Made by a program: the position numbers and the translations under genes. Shown here in pieces: positions 54,842 to 62,962 of a DNA stretch of 64,000 nt. Each line of letters begins with the position of its first letter. Positions within the stretch are counted from its first letter, which is position 1. The DNA is from Clostridia bacterium (GTDB taxonomy: Bacteria; Bacteroidota; Bacteroidia; Bacteroidales; 4484-276), in NCBI GenBank assembly GCA_009928785.1, contig SABY01000003.1, forward strand, positions 1 through 64,000, given 5' to 3'. The notes under the pieces were generated by a model. The model had not been told where the DNA came from. It worked only from the letters and a program-made list of their open reading frames with translations, and made no database searches.

Positions 54842-55120
54842 ATGGGAAAAATTAACATCAAACCATTGGCCGACCGAGTGCTCATTGAGCCTTCCTCAGC
54901 CGAAGAAAAAACCGCAGGCGGACTCATTATTCCTGACACAGCCAAAGAAAAGCCACAGCGTGGCACCGTGGTAGCTGTTGGCCCCGGAAAAAAAGATGAA
55001 CCAATGACAGTGAAAGAAGGCGATGTGGTGCTATACGGAAAATACGCCGGCACCGAAATCACTATCAACAACACCAACTACCTCATCATGCGCGAGTCGG
55101 ATGTGGTGGCTGTTGTGTAA
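54842..55120 (+). CDS. groES: Co-chaperonin GroES
   Basis: A 92-residue lid protein of the GroEL/ES folding machine. [46 protein letters not shown], the mobile loop and [11 protein letters not shown] are all standard. The ATG at 54842 is used; a TTG at 54833 is less likely. groEL follows after 48 bases. Confidence 0.97.
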   Translation: MGKINIKPLADRVLIEPSSAEEKTAGGLIIPDTAKEKPQRGTVVAVGPGKKDEPMTVKEGDVVLYGKYAGTEITINNTNYLIMRESDVVAVV

Positions 55121-55168
55121 GCAATTCAAAATTTTAAATCATTAACTAATTATAAAACAAGAAGAATA

Positions 55169-56809
55169 ATGGCAAAAGATATCATTTTTGATCTCAAAGC
55201 AAGAGATGGCCTGAAGAGAGGTGTTGACGCACTTTCTAATGCTGTAAAAGTTACCCTGGGGCCCAAAGGCCGCAACGTAATTATCGACAAGAGCTACGGT
55301 TCACCGAGCATCACCAAAGACGGCGTTACAGTAGCCAAAGAAATTGAGCTGAAAGACCCTGTCGAAAACATGGGTGCCCAGATGGTGAAAGAAGTGGCCA
55401 GCAAAACCAACGACATAGCCGGCGACGGAACTACCACAGCTACCGTGTTGGCACAATCAATAGTTAGCACCGGACTGAAAAACGTTACCGCCGGCGCCAA
55501 CCCGATGGACCTAAAACGCGGTATCGAAAAAGCTGTTAAAGCGGTTGTCGAAAACCTGCGTCAGCAGTCACAAGAAATTGGCGACAGCTCACAAAAAATT
55601 GAACAGGTAGCTGCCATTTCGGCCAACAACGACAACAATGTTGGTAAACTCATTGCCGACGCAATGGGTAAAGTGAAAAAGGATGGCGTAATTACCGTGG
55701 AAGAAGCCAAAGGCATCGAAACCTATGTGGACGTGGTTGAAGGCATGCAGTTCGACCGCGGCTTTATCTCTCCTTATTTCGTTACCGATACCGAGAAAAT
55801 GGAAGCCGTTTACGAAAGTCCTTACATACTGATTCATGACAAGAAAATTTCTATCATGAAGGACTTGCTTCCAATTCTTGAAAAGGTAGCCCAAACCGGT
55901 CGCCCGCTGTTGATCATTGCCGAGGATGTAGAAACCGAAGCACTGGCTACACTTGTTGTTAACAGGCTGCGTGGCGGACTTAAAGTGGTTGCTGTAAAAG
56001 CTCCCGGCTTTGGCGATCGCCGCAAAGAGATGCTCGAAGACATTGCCATCCTCACCGGTGGTAAAGTGATCAGCGAAGAGCAAGGTTACAAACTCGAAGA
56101 TGCTACCATCGAATATCTCGGTCATGCCGAAAAAGTCACCGTTAATAAAGAAAACACTACTATCGTAAGTGGCAAAGGTGAAAAAGAAAAAATCCATGGT
56201 CGTGTTGGTCAAATAAGAAAACAAATAGAAACCACCACCAGTGATTACGACAAAGAAAAGCTGCAGGAGCGTCTGGCCAAACTGGCTGGCGGGGTTGCTG
56301 TAATCTATGTGGGTGCTGCCAGTGAGGTGGAGATGAAAAGCAAAAAAGACCTTATCGAAGATGCGCTCAACGCAACCCGTGCCGCCATCGAAGAAGGTAT
56401 CATCCCCGGCGGTGGTGTAGCTTATCTGCGCGCCATCGATGCCCTCGACAACATCGATACCGAAAACGACGACGAAGAAACCGGCGTTGCTATCCTGCGC
56501 CGTGCGCTCGAAGAACCATTGCGTCAGATTGTAGAAAATGCAGGCATGGAAGGTTCTGTTGTTGTAAATAAAGTAAAAGAAGGCAAAGGAGATTATGGTT
56601 ACAATGCCCGCACCGAAGTTTACGAAAACCTCTACGATGCAGGTGTAATCGATCCTACCAAAGTAGCGCGCGTTGCCCTCGAAAATGCGGCTTCTATTGC
56701 CGGTATGCTGCTCACCACCGAGTGCGTAATTGCCGACATAAAAGAAGACAAAGCCGACATGATGCCTGGCGGAATGCCTCCTGGCGGCGGTATGGGTGGC
56801 ATGTATTAA
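55169..56809 (+). CDS. groEL: Chaperonin GroEL
   Basis: A 546-residue chaperonin that folds proteins in its cavity with ATP. The ATP-binding [41 protein letters not shown], the apical substrate-binding region, [14 protein letters not shown] and the Gly-Met-rich tail [13 protein letters not shown] are present. Codon usage looks biased toward preferred codons, in line with high expression. A strong terminator follows. Confidence 0.98.
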   Translation: MAKDIIFDLKARDGLKRGVDALSNAVKVTLGPKGRNVIIDKSYGSPSITKDGVTVAKEIELKDPVENMGAQMVKEVASKTNDIAGDGTTTATVLAQSIVSTGLKNVTAGANPMDLKRGIEKAVKAVVENLRQQSQEIGDSSQKIEQVAAISANNDNNVGKLIADAMGKVKKDGVITVEEAKGIETYVDVVEGMQFDRGFISPYFVTDTEKMEAVYESPYILIHDKKISIMKDLLPILEKVAQTGRPLLIIAEDVETEALATLVVNRLRGGLKVVAVKAPGFGDRRKEMLEDIAILTGGKVISEEQGYKLEDATIEYLGHAEKVTVNKENTTIVSGKGEKEKIHGRVGQIRKQIETTTSDYDKEKLQERLAKLAGGVAVIYVGAASEVEMKSKKDLIEDALNATRAAIEEGIIPGGGVAYLRAIDALDNIDTENDDEETGVAILRRALEEPLRQIVENAGMEGSVVVNKVKEGKGDYGYNARTEVYENLYDAGVIDPTKVARVALENAASIAGMLLTTECVIADIKEDKADMMPGGMPPGGGMGGMY

Positions 56810-56837
56810 TAGATTTTGCCCCACGGCACAAAAAAAA

Positions 56838-56863
56838 GCCCTCCACTCTGGAGGGCTTTTTTT
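56838..56863. terminator. groEL terminator
   Basis: GCCCTCCA (56838-56845), loop CTC, TGGAGGGC (56849-56856) and seven T. A run of A before the stem makes it usable from the minus strand too, where the DUF3307 gene ends at 56902. Confidence 0.92.
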
Positions 56864-56901
56864 ATGCAGTAAAATGTCGCTTTCGCTAAATAAATATTGC
56901 G

Positions 56902-57636
56902 CTAAGCCACAAGGCTTTGTACGGCAATGCCGGTAAAAATGGCGATGATAAAACTAATCATGGTTCCCAGCAGGATGTACTCGGCATCTTTCCGGTTTTC
57001 GGGATTGCGGATGTCGCCAAACCGCAGGATGCTCTTGGCAGCAATCAGAAAACCAATTCCGGTAAACTGATGGATGAGCACAAAAGTGAGGATGAGGATG
57101 CGCTCGATCATACCGATCCAGCGGCCTGCATCCGCCAGTCCTTGGTTGTCGGTGATCTGCTGTTGCCAGGGCGCAGTGATCTTGGCAATGAGAAAACCGG
57201 CTGGCCAGATAACAAAAACATAGGCCAGCACTATGGCAAGCACACGCGTATTGGCAAAATAACCCGCCAGGCTATCCAAAATGCTCCAGTCAGGCATAAT
57301 GTACATGTACCACGCGGCAATTATTACCAGCAAATGGATGAACTGATCGGCCACGAAATATTTCAGCGAGTTGTTGGTGTACGATTTCCAAAGATCGGTC
57401 ACCAGATGAGTTACAAGCACAAAGGCCGGAATGAGGAAATTTTGATAATGCCCTGAGAAAAGATAAAGAAGTGCTGCTGCAATTGTAGCGTGCAGATAAA
57501 GCGAACCGGCTCGCCAGTGCCGCTCTCCCCTGGCCACAATCCACGACTTGCGCTGCATTATAAAATCCGCCACCAGATGCGCTATCAGAAGTCGCAGCAA
57601 CAAAGCTATTTGTAGGTCGTCAAATCCTGTCGTCAT
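56902..57636 (-). CDS. DUF3307 membrane protein
   Basis: A 244-residue inner-membrane protein with about six hydrophobic segments. The N-terminal DUF3307 block LLIAHLVADFIMQRKSWIVARG, with HATIAAALLYL and HLVTDLWKSY after it, gives conserved in-membrane His and Asp residues. The second half has a further helical group. No biochemical role is known to me. The SatD-like gene is just upstream on the same strand. I recall DUF3307 and SatD genes being neighbours in other phyla too, which would make them a functional pair. ATG 57636 is chosen over 57675, which only adds basic residues. Confidence 0.75.
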   Translation of the reverse strand: MTTGFDDLQIALLLRLLIAHLVADFIMQRKSWIVARGERHWRAGSLYLHATIAAALLYLFSGHYQNFLIPAFVLVTHLVTDLWKSYTNNSLKYFVADQFIHLLVIIAAWYMYIMPDWSILDSLAGYFANTRVLAIVLAYVFVIWPAGFLIAKITAPWQQQITDNQGLADAGRWIGMIERILILTFVLIHQFTGIGFLIAAKSILRFGDIRNPENRKDAEYILLGTMISFIIAIFTGIAVQSLVA

Positions 57637-57682
57637 AATTCTTCTTTTTAAGTGCATCCAATTCTTAAAACACATCCCTGGG

Positions 57683-57765
57683 AATTATAACCCCACAGGA
57701 TTATAAAGATCAATTATAACCCCACAGGGTTATAAAAGCCAATTATAACCCCACAGGGTTATAAC
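57683..57765. repeat. 29-bp triplicate palindrome (TTATAACCCcacaGGGTTATAA)
   Basis: Three copies of a 22-base inverted repeat at 57685-57706 (one base changed), 57714-57735 and 57743-57764, at an exact 29-base period. They sit between the SatD-like stop and the DUF3307 start, on whose message they would form three small hairpins. Confidence 0.9.
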
Positions 57766-57769
57766 GTAT

Positions 57770-58438
57770 TCATATTCTTTGCATGAGTTTGTCAAATCTG
57801 GTAAGCATGAGTTCTAGTGCATAGAGGTTGGCAGACTGCAGCCTTTTGCCGATAGCAGGTTGTGATATGTTGAAGATTTCCGCCATTTCCTGTTGTGTTT
57901 TTCCTTTCAAAAATTCGATGATTGCCAATGCCTGTTCGGCTGACCATTTGGTGACAAGCGTATCAAGCAGTGCACATTCCACATCGAGTTCTTCGTTGAT
58001 ATCTTCACTGGGCGTTTTCACGAAAAGCATGCGGTTGTTTTGCATCATCAGGTCGAGCTGAAGGCCGGAGTTGCGGTAGGCTTCGCCGTCGCCTTCGCCG
58101 CCGGTTGTATCGGGCATCAGTGTGATGGAACCAATACCGATGGCAATGCGTGCATCGATGGTGTTGCTCAGCGTAGTTTTGATGCTGCTGCGCAAAGCCG
58201 CTCTTATGATGATGGCAGCTTTAAGTGCTGTTGCCGGCTGACTGATCACGCCCTGAAAGCCGTCGCCCCGATGGATGTCGAAAGGGAAAGCCATCACAGC
58301 GTTGCCCAAAATCTGAGCTGGAACAGCCAATGCATTTTTTAAATAGCCAAGTAGTTGGCGACGCTCTTCGCCTGTGAAGCGCGATGAATCCACAATGTCG
58401 CCGGTGATGACAGCATAAGTTTTTGGTTTGGATGACAT
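57770..58438 (-). CDS. SatD-like protein, cyclase-fold-like with C-terminal HTH
   Basis: A 222-residue soluble protein resembling SatD (named for acid tolerance in streptococci). The order of conserved pieces, GDIVDSSRF (13-21), HRGDGFQGV (56-64), ALKAAIIIRAALR (71-83), ARIAIGIGSI (96-105) and GEAYRNSGLQLD (118-129), strongly recalls class III nucleotidyl cyclases. Asp14 and Asp59 stand where metal-binding Asp residues sit. The C-terminus (about 180-206, TQQEMAEIFNISQPAIGKRL) is a helix-turn-helix. A signalling or DNA-binding role is inference. The ATG overlaps the ettA stop by one base. Confidence 0.7.
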   Translation of the reverse strand: MSSKPKTYAVITGDIVDSSRFTGEERRQLLGYLKNALAVPAQILGNAVMAFPFDIHRGDGFQGVISQPATALKAAIIIRAALRSSIKTTLSNTIDARIAIGIGSITLMPDTTGGEGDGEAYRNSGLQLDLMMQNNRMLFVKTPSEDINEELDVECALLDTLVTKWSAEQALAIIEFLKGKTQQEMAEIFNISQPAIGKRLQSANLYALELMLTRFDKLMQRI

Positions 58439-60114
58439 CAGGTGATAAGTTTTCGGTATTTCAGGCGCTTGGGGCCAATGTCGCCCAGGCGTTTCTTTTT
58501 ATTTTCTTCGTATTCGGAGTAGCTACCCTCAAAATAGACAACTTGCGAATCGCCTTCAAAGGCGAGAATATGCGTAGCGATCCGGTCGAGGAACCAGCGG
58601 TCGTGCGAGATTACCACGGCGCAGCCGGCAAAGTTTTCGAGGCCTTCCTCCAACGCGCGGAGTGTGTTCACGTCGATGTCGTTGGTAGGCTCGTCGAGAA
58701 GCAGCACGTTGGCTTCCTGGCGCAGCGTCAATGCAAGATGCAGGCGGTTGCGCTCGCCGCCGGAGAGGATGCCGGTTTTTTTCTGTTGGTCGGCGCCATT
58801 AAAGTTGAAGCGCGCCACATAAGCACGCGAGTTCATCTCACGGTTGCCCAATTGTATCGTTTCGTGCCCTCCCGACACCACCTCCCACACCGATTTTTCG
58901 GGGTCTATTTCGGTATGCGCCTGGTCCACATAGCCCAGCTTTACCGTTTCGCCAACTTTAAATGTTCCTTTGTCGGGATGTTCCTGTTGCATGATCATAC
59001 GAAACAAAGTGGTTTTTCCGGCGCCATTGGGGCCAATCACGCCAACGATGCCTGCTGGTGGCAGGGCAAAGTTCAGGTCTTCGAAAAGTAGCTTGTCGCC
59101 AAAAGCTTTGCTCACATTGTCAGCATCTATCACATTATTTCCCAGGCGCGGCCCGTTGGGGATGTAAATTTCCAGGCGTTCTTCTTTTTGTTTCACATCC
59201 TGATCGAGCATTTTTTCGTATGCCGACAAACGGGCTTTGGCTTTGGCGTGGCGGGCTTTGGGCGCCATGCGCACCCATTCCAGTTCACGTTCCAGCGTTT
59301 TGCGTCGTTTGCTTTCGGTTTTTTCTTCCTGCGCCAGGCGCTTGGTTTTTTGTTCCAGCCATGAGCTGTAGTTTCCTTTCCAGGGAATGCCTTCGCCGCG
59401 GTCGAGTTCAAGAATCCAGCCCGCCACATTGTCCAGGAAGTAGCGGTCGTGAGTAACGGCTATCACTGTGCCGGCATATTGTTTAAGGTGCATTTCGAGC
59501 CAATCTATCGATTCGGCGTCGAGGTGGTTGGTAGGCTCGTCGAGCAAGAGGATATCAGGCTCCTGCAGCAGCAAACGGCACAATGCCACCCGGCGACGTT
59601 CGCCTCCCGAAAGGTTTTTCACGGGAGTGCTTCCCTCCGGACAACGTAGGGCATCCATGGCACGCTCAAGGCGGCTGTCGAGTTCCCACGCATTTTTGTG
59701 GTCGATCAGCTCCGTAAGCCGTCCCTGTTCTGCAATAAGGTCTTCCATTTCCTGATCGCTCATAGGCTCCGAAAATTGCAGATTAACGGCTTCATATTTT
59801 TTCAACATATCCACCACCTCCTGCACGCCTTCCTCTACTATTTCTCTCACAGTTTTTAATGGGTCGAGCTTTGGATCCTGCTCAAGCATACCTACCTGGT
59901 AACCGGGCGAAAAAGCGATGTTGCCCTGATACGATGGCTCTGTGCCGGCAATGATGCGCAACAGTGTGGATTTACCCGAACCGTTGAGGCCGATGATGCC
60001 GATTTTGGCACCATAAAAAAACGAGAGATAAATGTCCTTTAAAACCTGCTTGTTGGGCGGGAAAATCTTACCAACGCCCGACATCGAGAATATTATTTTG
60101 TTATCGTCTGCCAT
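58438..60114 (-). CDS. ettA: Energy-dependent translational throttle protein EttA (ABC-F)
   Basis: A 558-residue ABC-F ATPase that binds the ribosomal E site and gates the first elongation cycle according to energy state. Two ATPase domains: Walker A GLNGSGKST (about 41-49) and GPNGAGKTT (about 355-363), signatures LSGGERRR and LSGGERNR, Walker B LLLDEPTNHLD and LLLDEPTNDID. Between them lies the linker with ARHAKAKARLSAYEKML. An arm insertion in domain 1 and the total length match EttA, not Uup or antibiotic-resistance ABC-F. A short C-terminal tail ends in KRLKYRKLIT. It leads the ettA-satD-DUF3307 unit. Confidence 0.94.
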   Translation of the reverse strand: MADDNKIIFSMSGVGKIFPPNKQVLKDIYLSFFYGAKIGIIGLNGSGKSTLLRIIAGTEPSYQGNIAFSPGYQVGMLEQDPKLDPLKTVREIVEEGVQEVVDMLKKYEAVNLQFSEPMSDQEMEDLIAEQGRLTELIDHKNAWELDSRLERAMDALRCPEGSTPVKNLSGGERRRVALCRLLLQEPDILLLDEPTNHLDAESIDWLEMHLKQYAGTVIAVTHDRYFLDNVAGWILELDRGEGIPWKGNYSSWLEQKTKRLAQEEKTESKRRKTLERELEWVRMAPKARHAKAKARLSAYEKMLDQDVKQKEERLEIYIPNGPRLGNNVIDADNVSKAFGDKLLFEDLNFALPPAGIVGVIGPNGAGKTTLFRMIMQQEHPDKGTFKVGETVKLGYVDQAHTEIDPEKSVWEVVSGGHETIQLGNREMNSRAYVARFNFNGADQQKKTGILSGGERNRLHLALTLRQEANVLLLDEPTNDIDVNTLRALEEGLENFAGCAVVISHDRWFLDRIATHILAFEGDSQVVYFEGSYSEYEENKKKRLGDIGPKRLKYRKLIT

Positions 60115-60155
60115 ATCTTTTTGTGTTGCTGTTTTTTATGTATTAAAATTAAAAG

Positions 60156-60163
60156 CAAAATTA
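60156..60163 (-). promoter_or_regulatory. ettA promoter -7 element
   Basis: TAATTTTG on the minus strand, a full match to TAnnTTTG, about 42 bases before the ettA ATG. No good -33 partner is evident. Confidence 0.4.
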
Positions 60164-60208
60164 GACTTTTCGTTGTATCCTGCTCCCTTGCTCTATGCGC
60201 CCAGCGCC

Positions 60209-61009
60209 CTAATTAAACTGAAACCGGATACCGTTCTCCAGCGACAGATCGAAGTTTTTTACTTTAGCAATGGGTTGGCTGATGTAGCGATAGGTAAAGC
60301 TGGTAATCAAAAACAGACGTGTGGCAATTTGTACCTCCAGCCCTGCCTCCACCGAAAGGCGATAGTCGGCAAAATCTTCCAGCGCAGGTTGATAGTAAAT
60401 CACGCCGGTGAGGTTTAGTTTCTCCTTTAGCAACCAGTCGAAGCTGATAAAATTGGTGCTGCGCCACAAGTATATCCCAACAATCCCTTCATCCAAATCG
60501 TACTCCTCGGTTTCGTACATAAGCCCTACACTTAGGTTTACATCAAAAGTATGGGTGCTGTCTTTTCGGGAGCAGGCTCTCAGCAGGCCATATTTTATTC
60601 CTGCACCGGCCAGGTTTCGTGCATTGAGGTCGATAAATTCGTCGTACTGTCGCTGGGCAAACACCTCCAGGTTAGTCCGCGGCGCGAAGTTCCACATCGA
60701 GCGCAGATGCACAAATCCCTGGTTCTCGATCTTTTCGTCGCTGCTGCTTTTGTATTCAAAATTTCCTACAACAAAATAATCGAAAGCCTTGCCATTGTAG
60801 TCGATACGGCCAGTACCTTTCAAGGCGGTATATTCCGTATTGCCACTCTTGAAGGCCAGTGTAGTGCCTGCATTAAAAAGAAAACCTTCCTTGTCGTAAT
60901 ATTTCCGGTACTTCTCGGTATTGATCTGCGCCTCAACGGACAGCACCGGTAAAAATGCGATTAGAAAAAGAAGAACTGCCCGGACTGTTCTTTTCCCCAA
61001 AAAAACCAT
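60209..61009 (-). CDS. DUF481-like outer-membrane protein
   Basis: A 266-residue exported protein: signal peptide up to LSVEAQ, then a run of amphipathic strands (FLFNAGTTLAFKSGNTEYTALKGTGRIDY, DYFVVGNFEYKS, GFVHLRSMWNF, RTNLEVFAQRQYDEF) ending in ENGIRFQFN. The GNT-x(4)-L-x-G-x-x-R-x-x-Y pattern is that of DUF481 barrels (putative salt-induced outer-membrane proteins). Function not known. The HdeD-like gene ends 2 bases before its start, so they form one transcript. Confidence 0.75.
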   Translation of the reverse strand: MVFLGKRTVRAVLLFLIAFLPVLSVEAQINTEKYRKYYDKEGFLFNAGTTLAFKSGNTEYTALKGTGRIDYNGKAFDYFVVGNFEYKSSSDEKIENQGFVHLRSMWNFAPRTNLEVFAQRQYDEFIDLNARNLAGAGIKYGLLRACSRKDSTHTFDVNLSVGLMYETEEYDLDEGIVGIYLWRSTNFISFDWLLKEKLNLTGVIYYQPALEDFADYRLSVEAGLEVQIATRLFLITSFTYRYISQPIAKVKNFDLSLENGIRFQFN

Positions 61010-61011
61010 AG

Positions 61012-61566
61012 CTAAATCAATTCTTCAGGATTCGTTTGGGCGCTGCGTATGGAAACTGAAAAAAACAACATGATCGCACCAAAAAGAAAAGCCATCACAC
61101 CAATAATGTAAACGAAGGCAATGATTGATTCGAATGGATTAAAAAACAGCAGCAGTCCAAAAATGAGCGTCACCACGCTGTTGATAATCATCACGCGCTG
61201 CGCGGTGCCCGGTCTGATCATCTTAAGGGCTATATAAAGTTGTACGGCTCCGATTATCAGTGCCCAGATGCCGATGATGATGGCAAAAACGATGAGGCTT
61301 TGCTGTGTGTTGAAAACTACAAAAATACCGATGACAAGGCTCACCAGCGAATTGATGAGTGCAGAAACATAGGGTCTCTCTTTGCGCATGTTTTGTATCG
61401 AAACGATGACGCCAATAATTCCGGCAACCATTAGCAGCACACCAAAATAGATGGCTACCACACGGATGGTTTCGCTGGGTACGAAAAGAGCAAGCACGCC
61501 AAATAGTATTGCCACCACCCCATTGATGGCAAGCGTGATGCGATAAGATTTTAATTTATTTTCCAT
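61012..61566 (-). CDS. HdeD/DUF308-like membrane protein
   Basis: A 184-residue inner-membrane protein with six hydrophobic helices arranged as three similar hairpins (GVVAILFGVLALFVPSET, SLVSLVIGIFVVFNTQQS, SVVTLIFGLLLFFNPFES). This is the DUF308/HdeD pattern of short repeat units; HdeD is linked to acid resistance in enterobacteria. The role here is unproven. ATG 61566 (MENKLKSYR) is the best start. Confidence 0.85.
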   Translation of the reverse strand: MENKLKSYRITLAINGVVAILFGVLALFVPSETIRVVAIYFGVLLMVAGIIGVIVSIQNMRKERPYVSALINSLVSLVIGIFVVFNTQQSLIVFAIIIGIWALIIGAVQLYIALKMIRPGTAQRVMIINSVVTLIFGLLLFFNPFESIIAFVYIIGVMAFLFGAIMLFFSVSIRSAQTNPEELI

Positions 61567-61644
61567 AATAAAAGATGTTTTTGTTGATGAATGTTTTGTT
61601 TTATAAATCGTCATTCTAAATTGATGTCGCCCTGTTGGGATTTT

Positions 61645-61692
61645 CATTCAAGATTCAAGATTCAAAATTCGATATTCAAGATTCGATATTCG
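61645..61692. repeat. 7-bp ATTCAAG-type tandem repeat
   Basis: About six to seven imperfect units of ATTCAAG/ATTCGAT lie between the glycosyltransferase stop and the HdeD-like start. Confidence 0.75.
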
Positions 61693-61705
61693 TTTTCGTA
61701 AATCA

Positions 61706-62881
61706 TCATTCCAAAATTGTCTTTCCCATCATAACCCTCGCCATTTCGTCGGTGGCATTTTTCCAGTTATAATTTTTAATAACAAAATCGTAGCCTGCTG
61801 CTGCAATTTTTCCGGCATAATCTGTATCCTTTAGCAAATCCAAAATATGTTTTGCATAATCTGCGGGCTTTTCGGCGACCAATATTTCAGTGCCATCTTG
61901 GGCACACAGCGCGCTGTTGGCCAGCGAAGATGTGATGCAGGGCAAACGCATCGACATAGCTTCGAGCAGTTTGTTTTGCAGTCCGGTACCGATTTGCATG
62001 GGTGCTACAAAAATTCTGGCTTGTGCGTAGCAGTTTCTGATGTCGTCAACCCAGCCGGTTACCGTTACATGGCTGCTGGCCAAATCCTGCACGCGTTTGT
62101 CGGGGGTGGCTCCTGCCAGCAACACCGTGGCCGAGGGCATTTCATGATGTACCAGCGGCAATATTTCATTCACCAGATATTCGGCTGCATTCACATTGGG
62201 CGGATACCCCATGTTGCCAATAAAAACCAAATCGTAGGCTTTTGGTTTGTCGATGGGGCGAAAAAAATCGTGATCCACGCCATTGGGGATGATGTGGATT
62301 TCGGCGTGGCGGGGGTGCGGGATCAGCTTGCGGTCGGGCGCCGAGATTATTACTTTGTTGTCGAACAACTCGAAAAGCTCACGTTCGTAGCGTTTCAGTC
62401 GCTGGTATTCGAGCCTGAATATTGGCCGCAGATACCAGCTTACCCGCGGAATGCGCCGCCTGATGCCCATCGAAAATACATCCTGGTAATCGAGGGTTTT
62501 TGGAATGGGCTGGTGCGAAACGTAACCCGCCACGCGCAGCAACTGGCAAAAGATATGATCGGGTTGCTCCTCCCGAATCACCCTGTCAATCTTCCGCTGG
62601 ATGCTGTGGCTGTAGAAATAGCCTGCCTGAAAAGGGATGCCGCTGAAGATGGCTTTGACAAGGTTGAGTAAAATCACCGGCTTTGTTAGTCGGAAAATAT
62701 GGATGCTTTTGCAAAATGGCTGCAACTCGCTGATGGCATCGGGATGAACCTCCTCATCGGTCATGGCGCAAAGCACAATCTCGAAGTGTGCCGAGAGATG
62801 CTTCAGATGATGATAGGCACGCAGCTTATCACCTTTCTCAAGCGGGTAGGGAACCCTGGGAAGTACAACGAGCAGTTTCAT
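61706..62881 (-). CDS. Group 1-type glycosyltransferase (GT4-like)
   Basis: A 391-residue GT-B glycosyltransferase. The N-domain starts MKLLVVLPRVPYPLEKGDKLRAYHHLKHLS. The C-domain has IPNGVDHDFFRP, LVFIGNMGYPPNVNA, and the nucleotide-sugar binding stretch VAPMQIGTGLQNKLLEAMSMRLPCI, where Glu of KLLEAM is the conserved E-x7-E-like residue. No signal peptide. It likely adds a sugar in cell-surface polysaccharide or glycolipid synthesis and pairs with the next gene. Donor and acceptor unknown. Confidence 0.87.
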   Translation of the reverse strand: MKLLVVLPRVPYPLEKGDKLRAYHHLKHLSAHFEIVLCAMTDEEVHPDAISELQPFCKSIHIFRLTKPVILLNLVKAIFSGIPFQAGYFYSHSIQRKIDRVIREEQPDHIFCQLLRVAGYVSHQPIPKTLDYQDVFSMGIRRRIPRVSWYLRPIFRLEYQRLKRYERELFELFDNKVIISAPDRKLIPHPRHAEIHIIPNGVDHDFFRPIDKPKAYDLVFIGNMGYPPNVNAAEYLVNEILPLVHHEMPSATVLLAGATPDKRVQDLASSHVTVTGWVDDIRNCYAQARIFVAPMQIGTGLQNKLLEAMSMRLPCITSSLANSALCAQDGTEILVAEKPADYAKHILDLLKDTDYAGKIAAAGYDFVIKNYNWKNATDEMARVMMGKTILE

Positions 62882-62962
62882 CGGGCAAAAGTAAGAACTT
62901 CCGCTTGAAAATCAGTAAAGCGATAGATTTCTCCCTTCAAAAACTTGTCATTAGTAGTCCTA

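Noticed and set aside
55589-56824. Long antisense frame opposite groEL
   Set aside because: It is the mirror of a highly codon-biased gene; no protein features and a conserved gene on the other strand.
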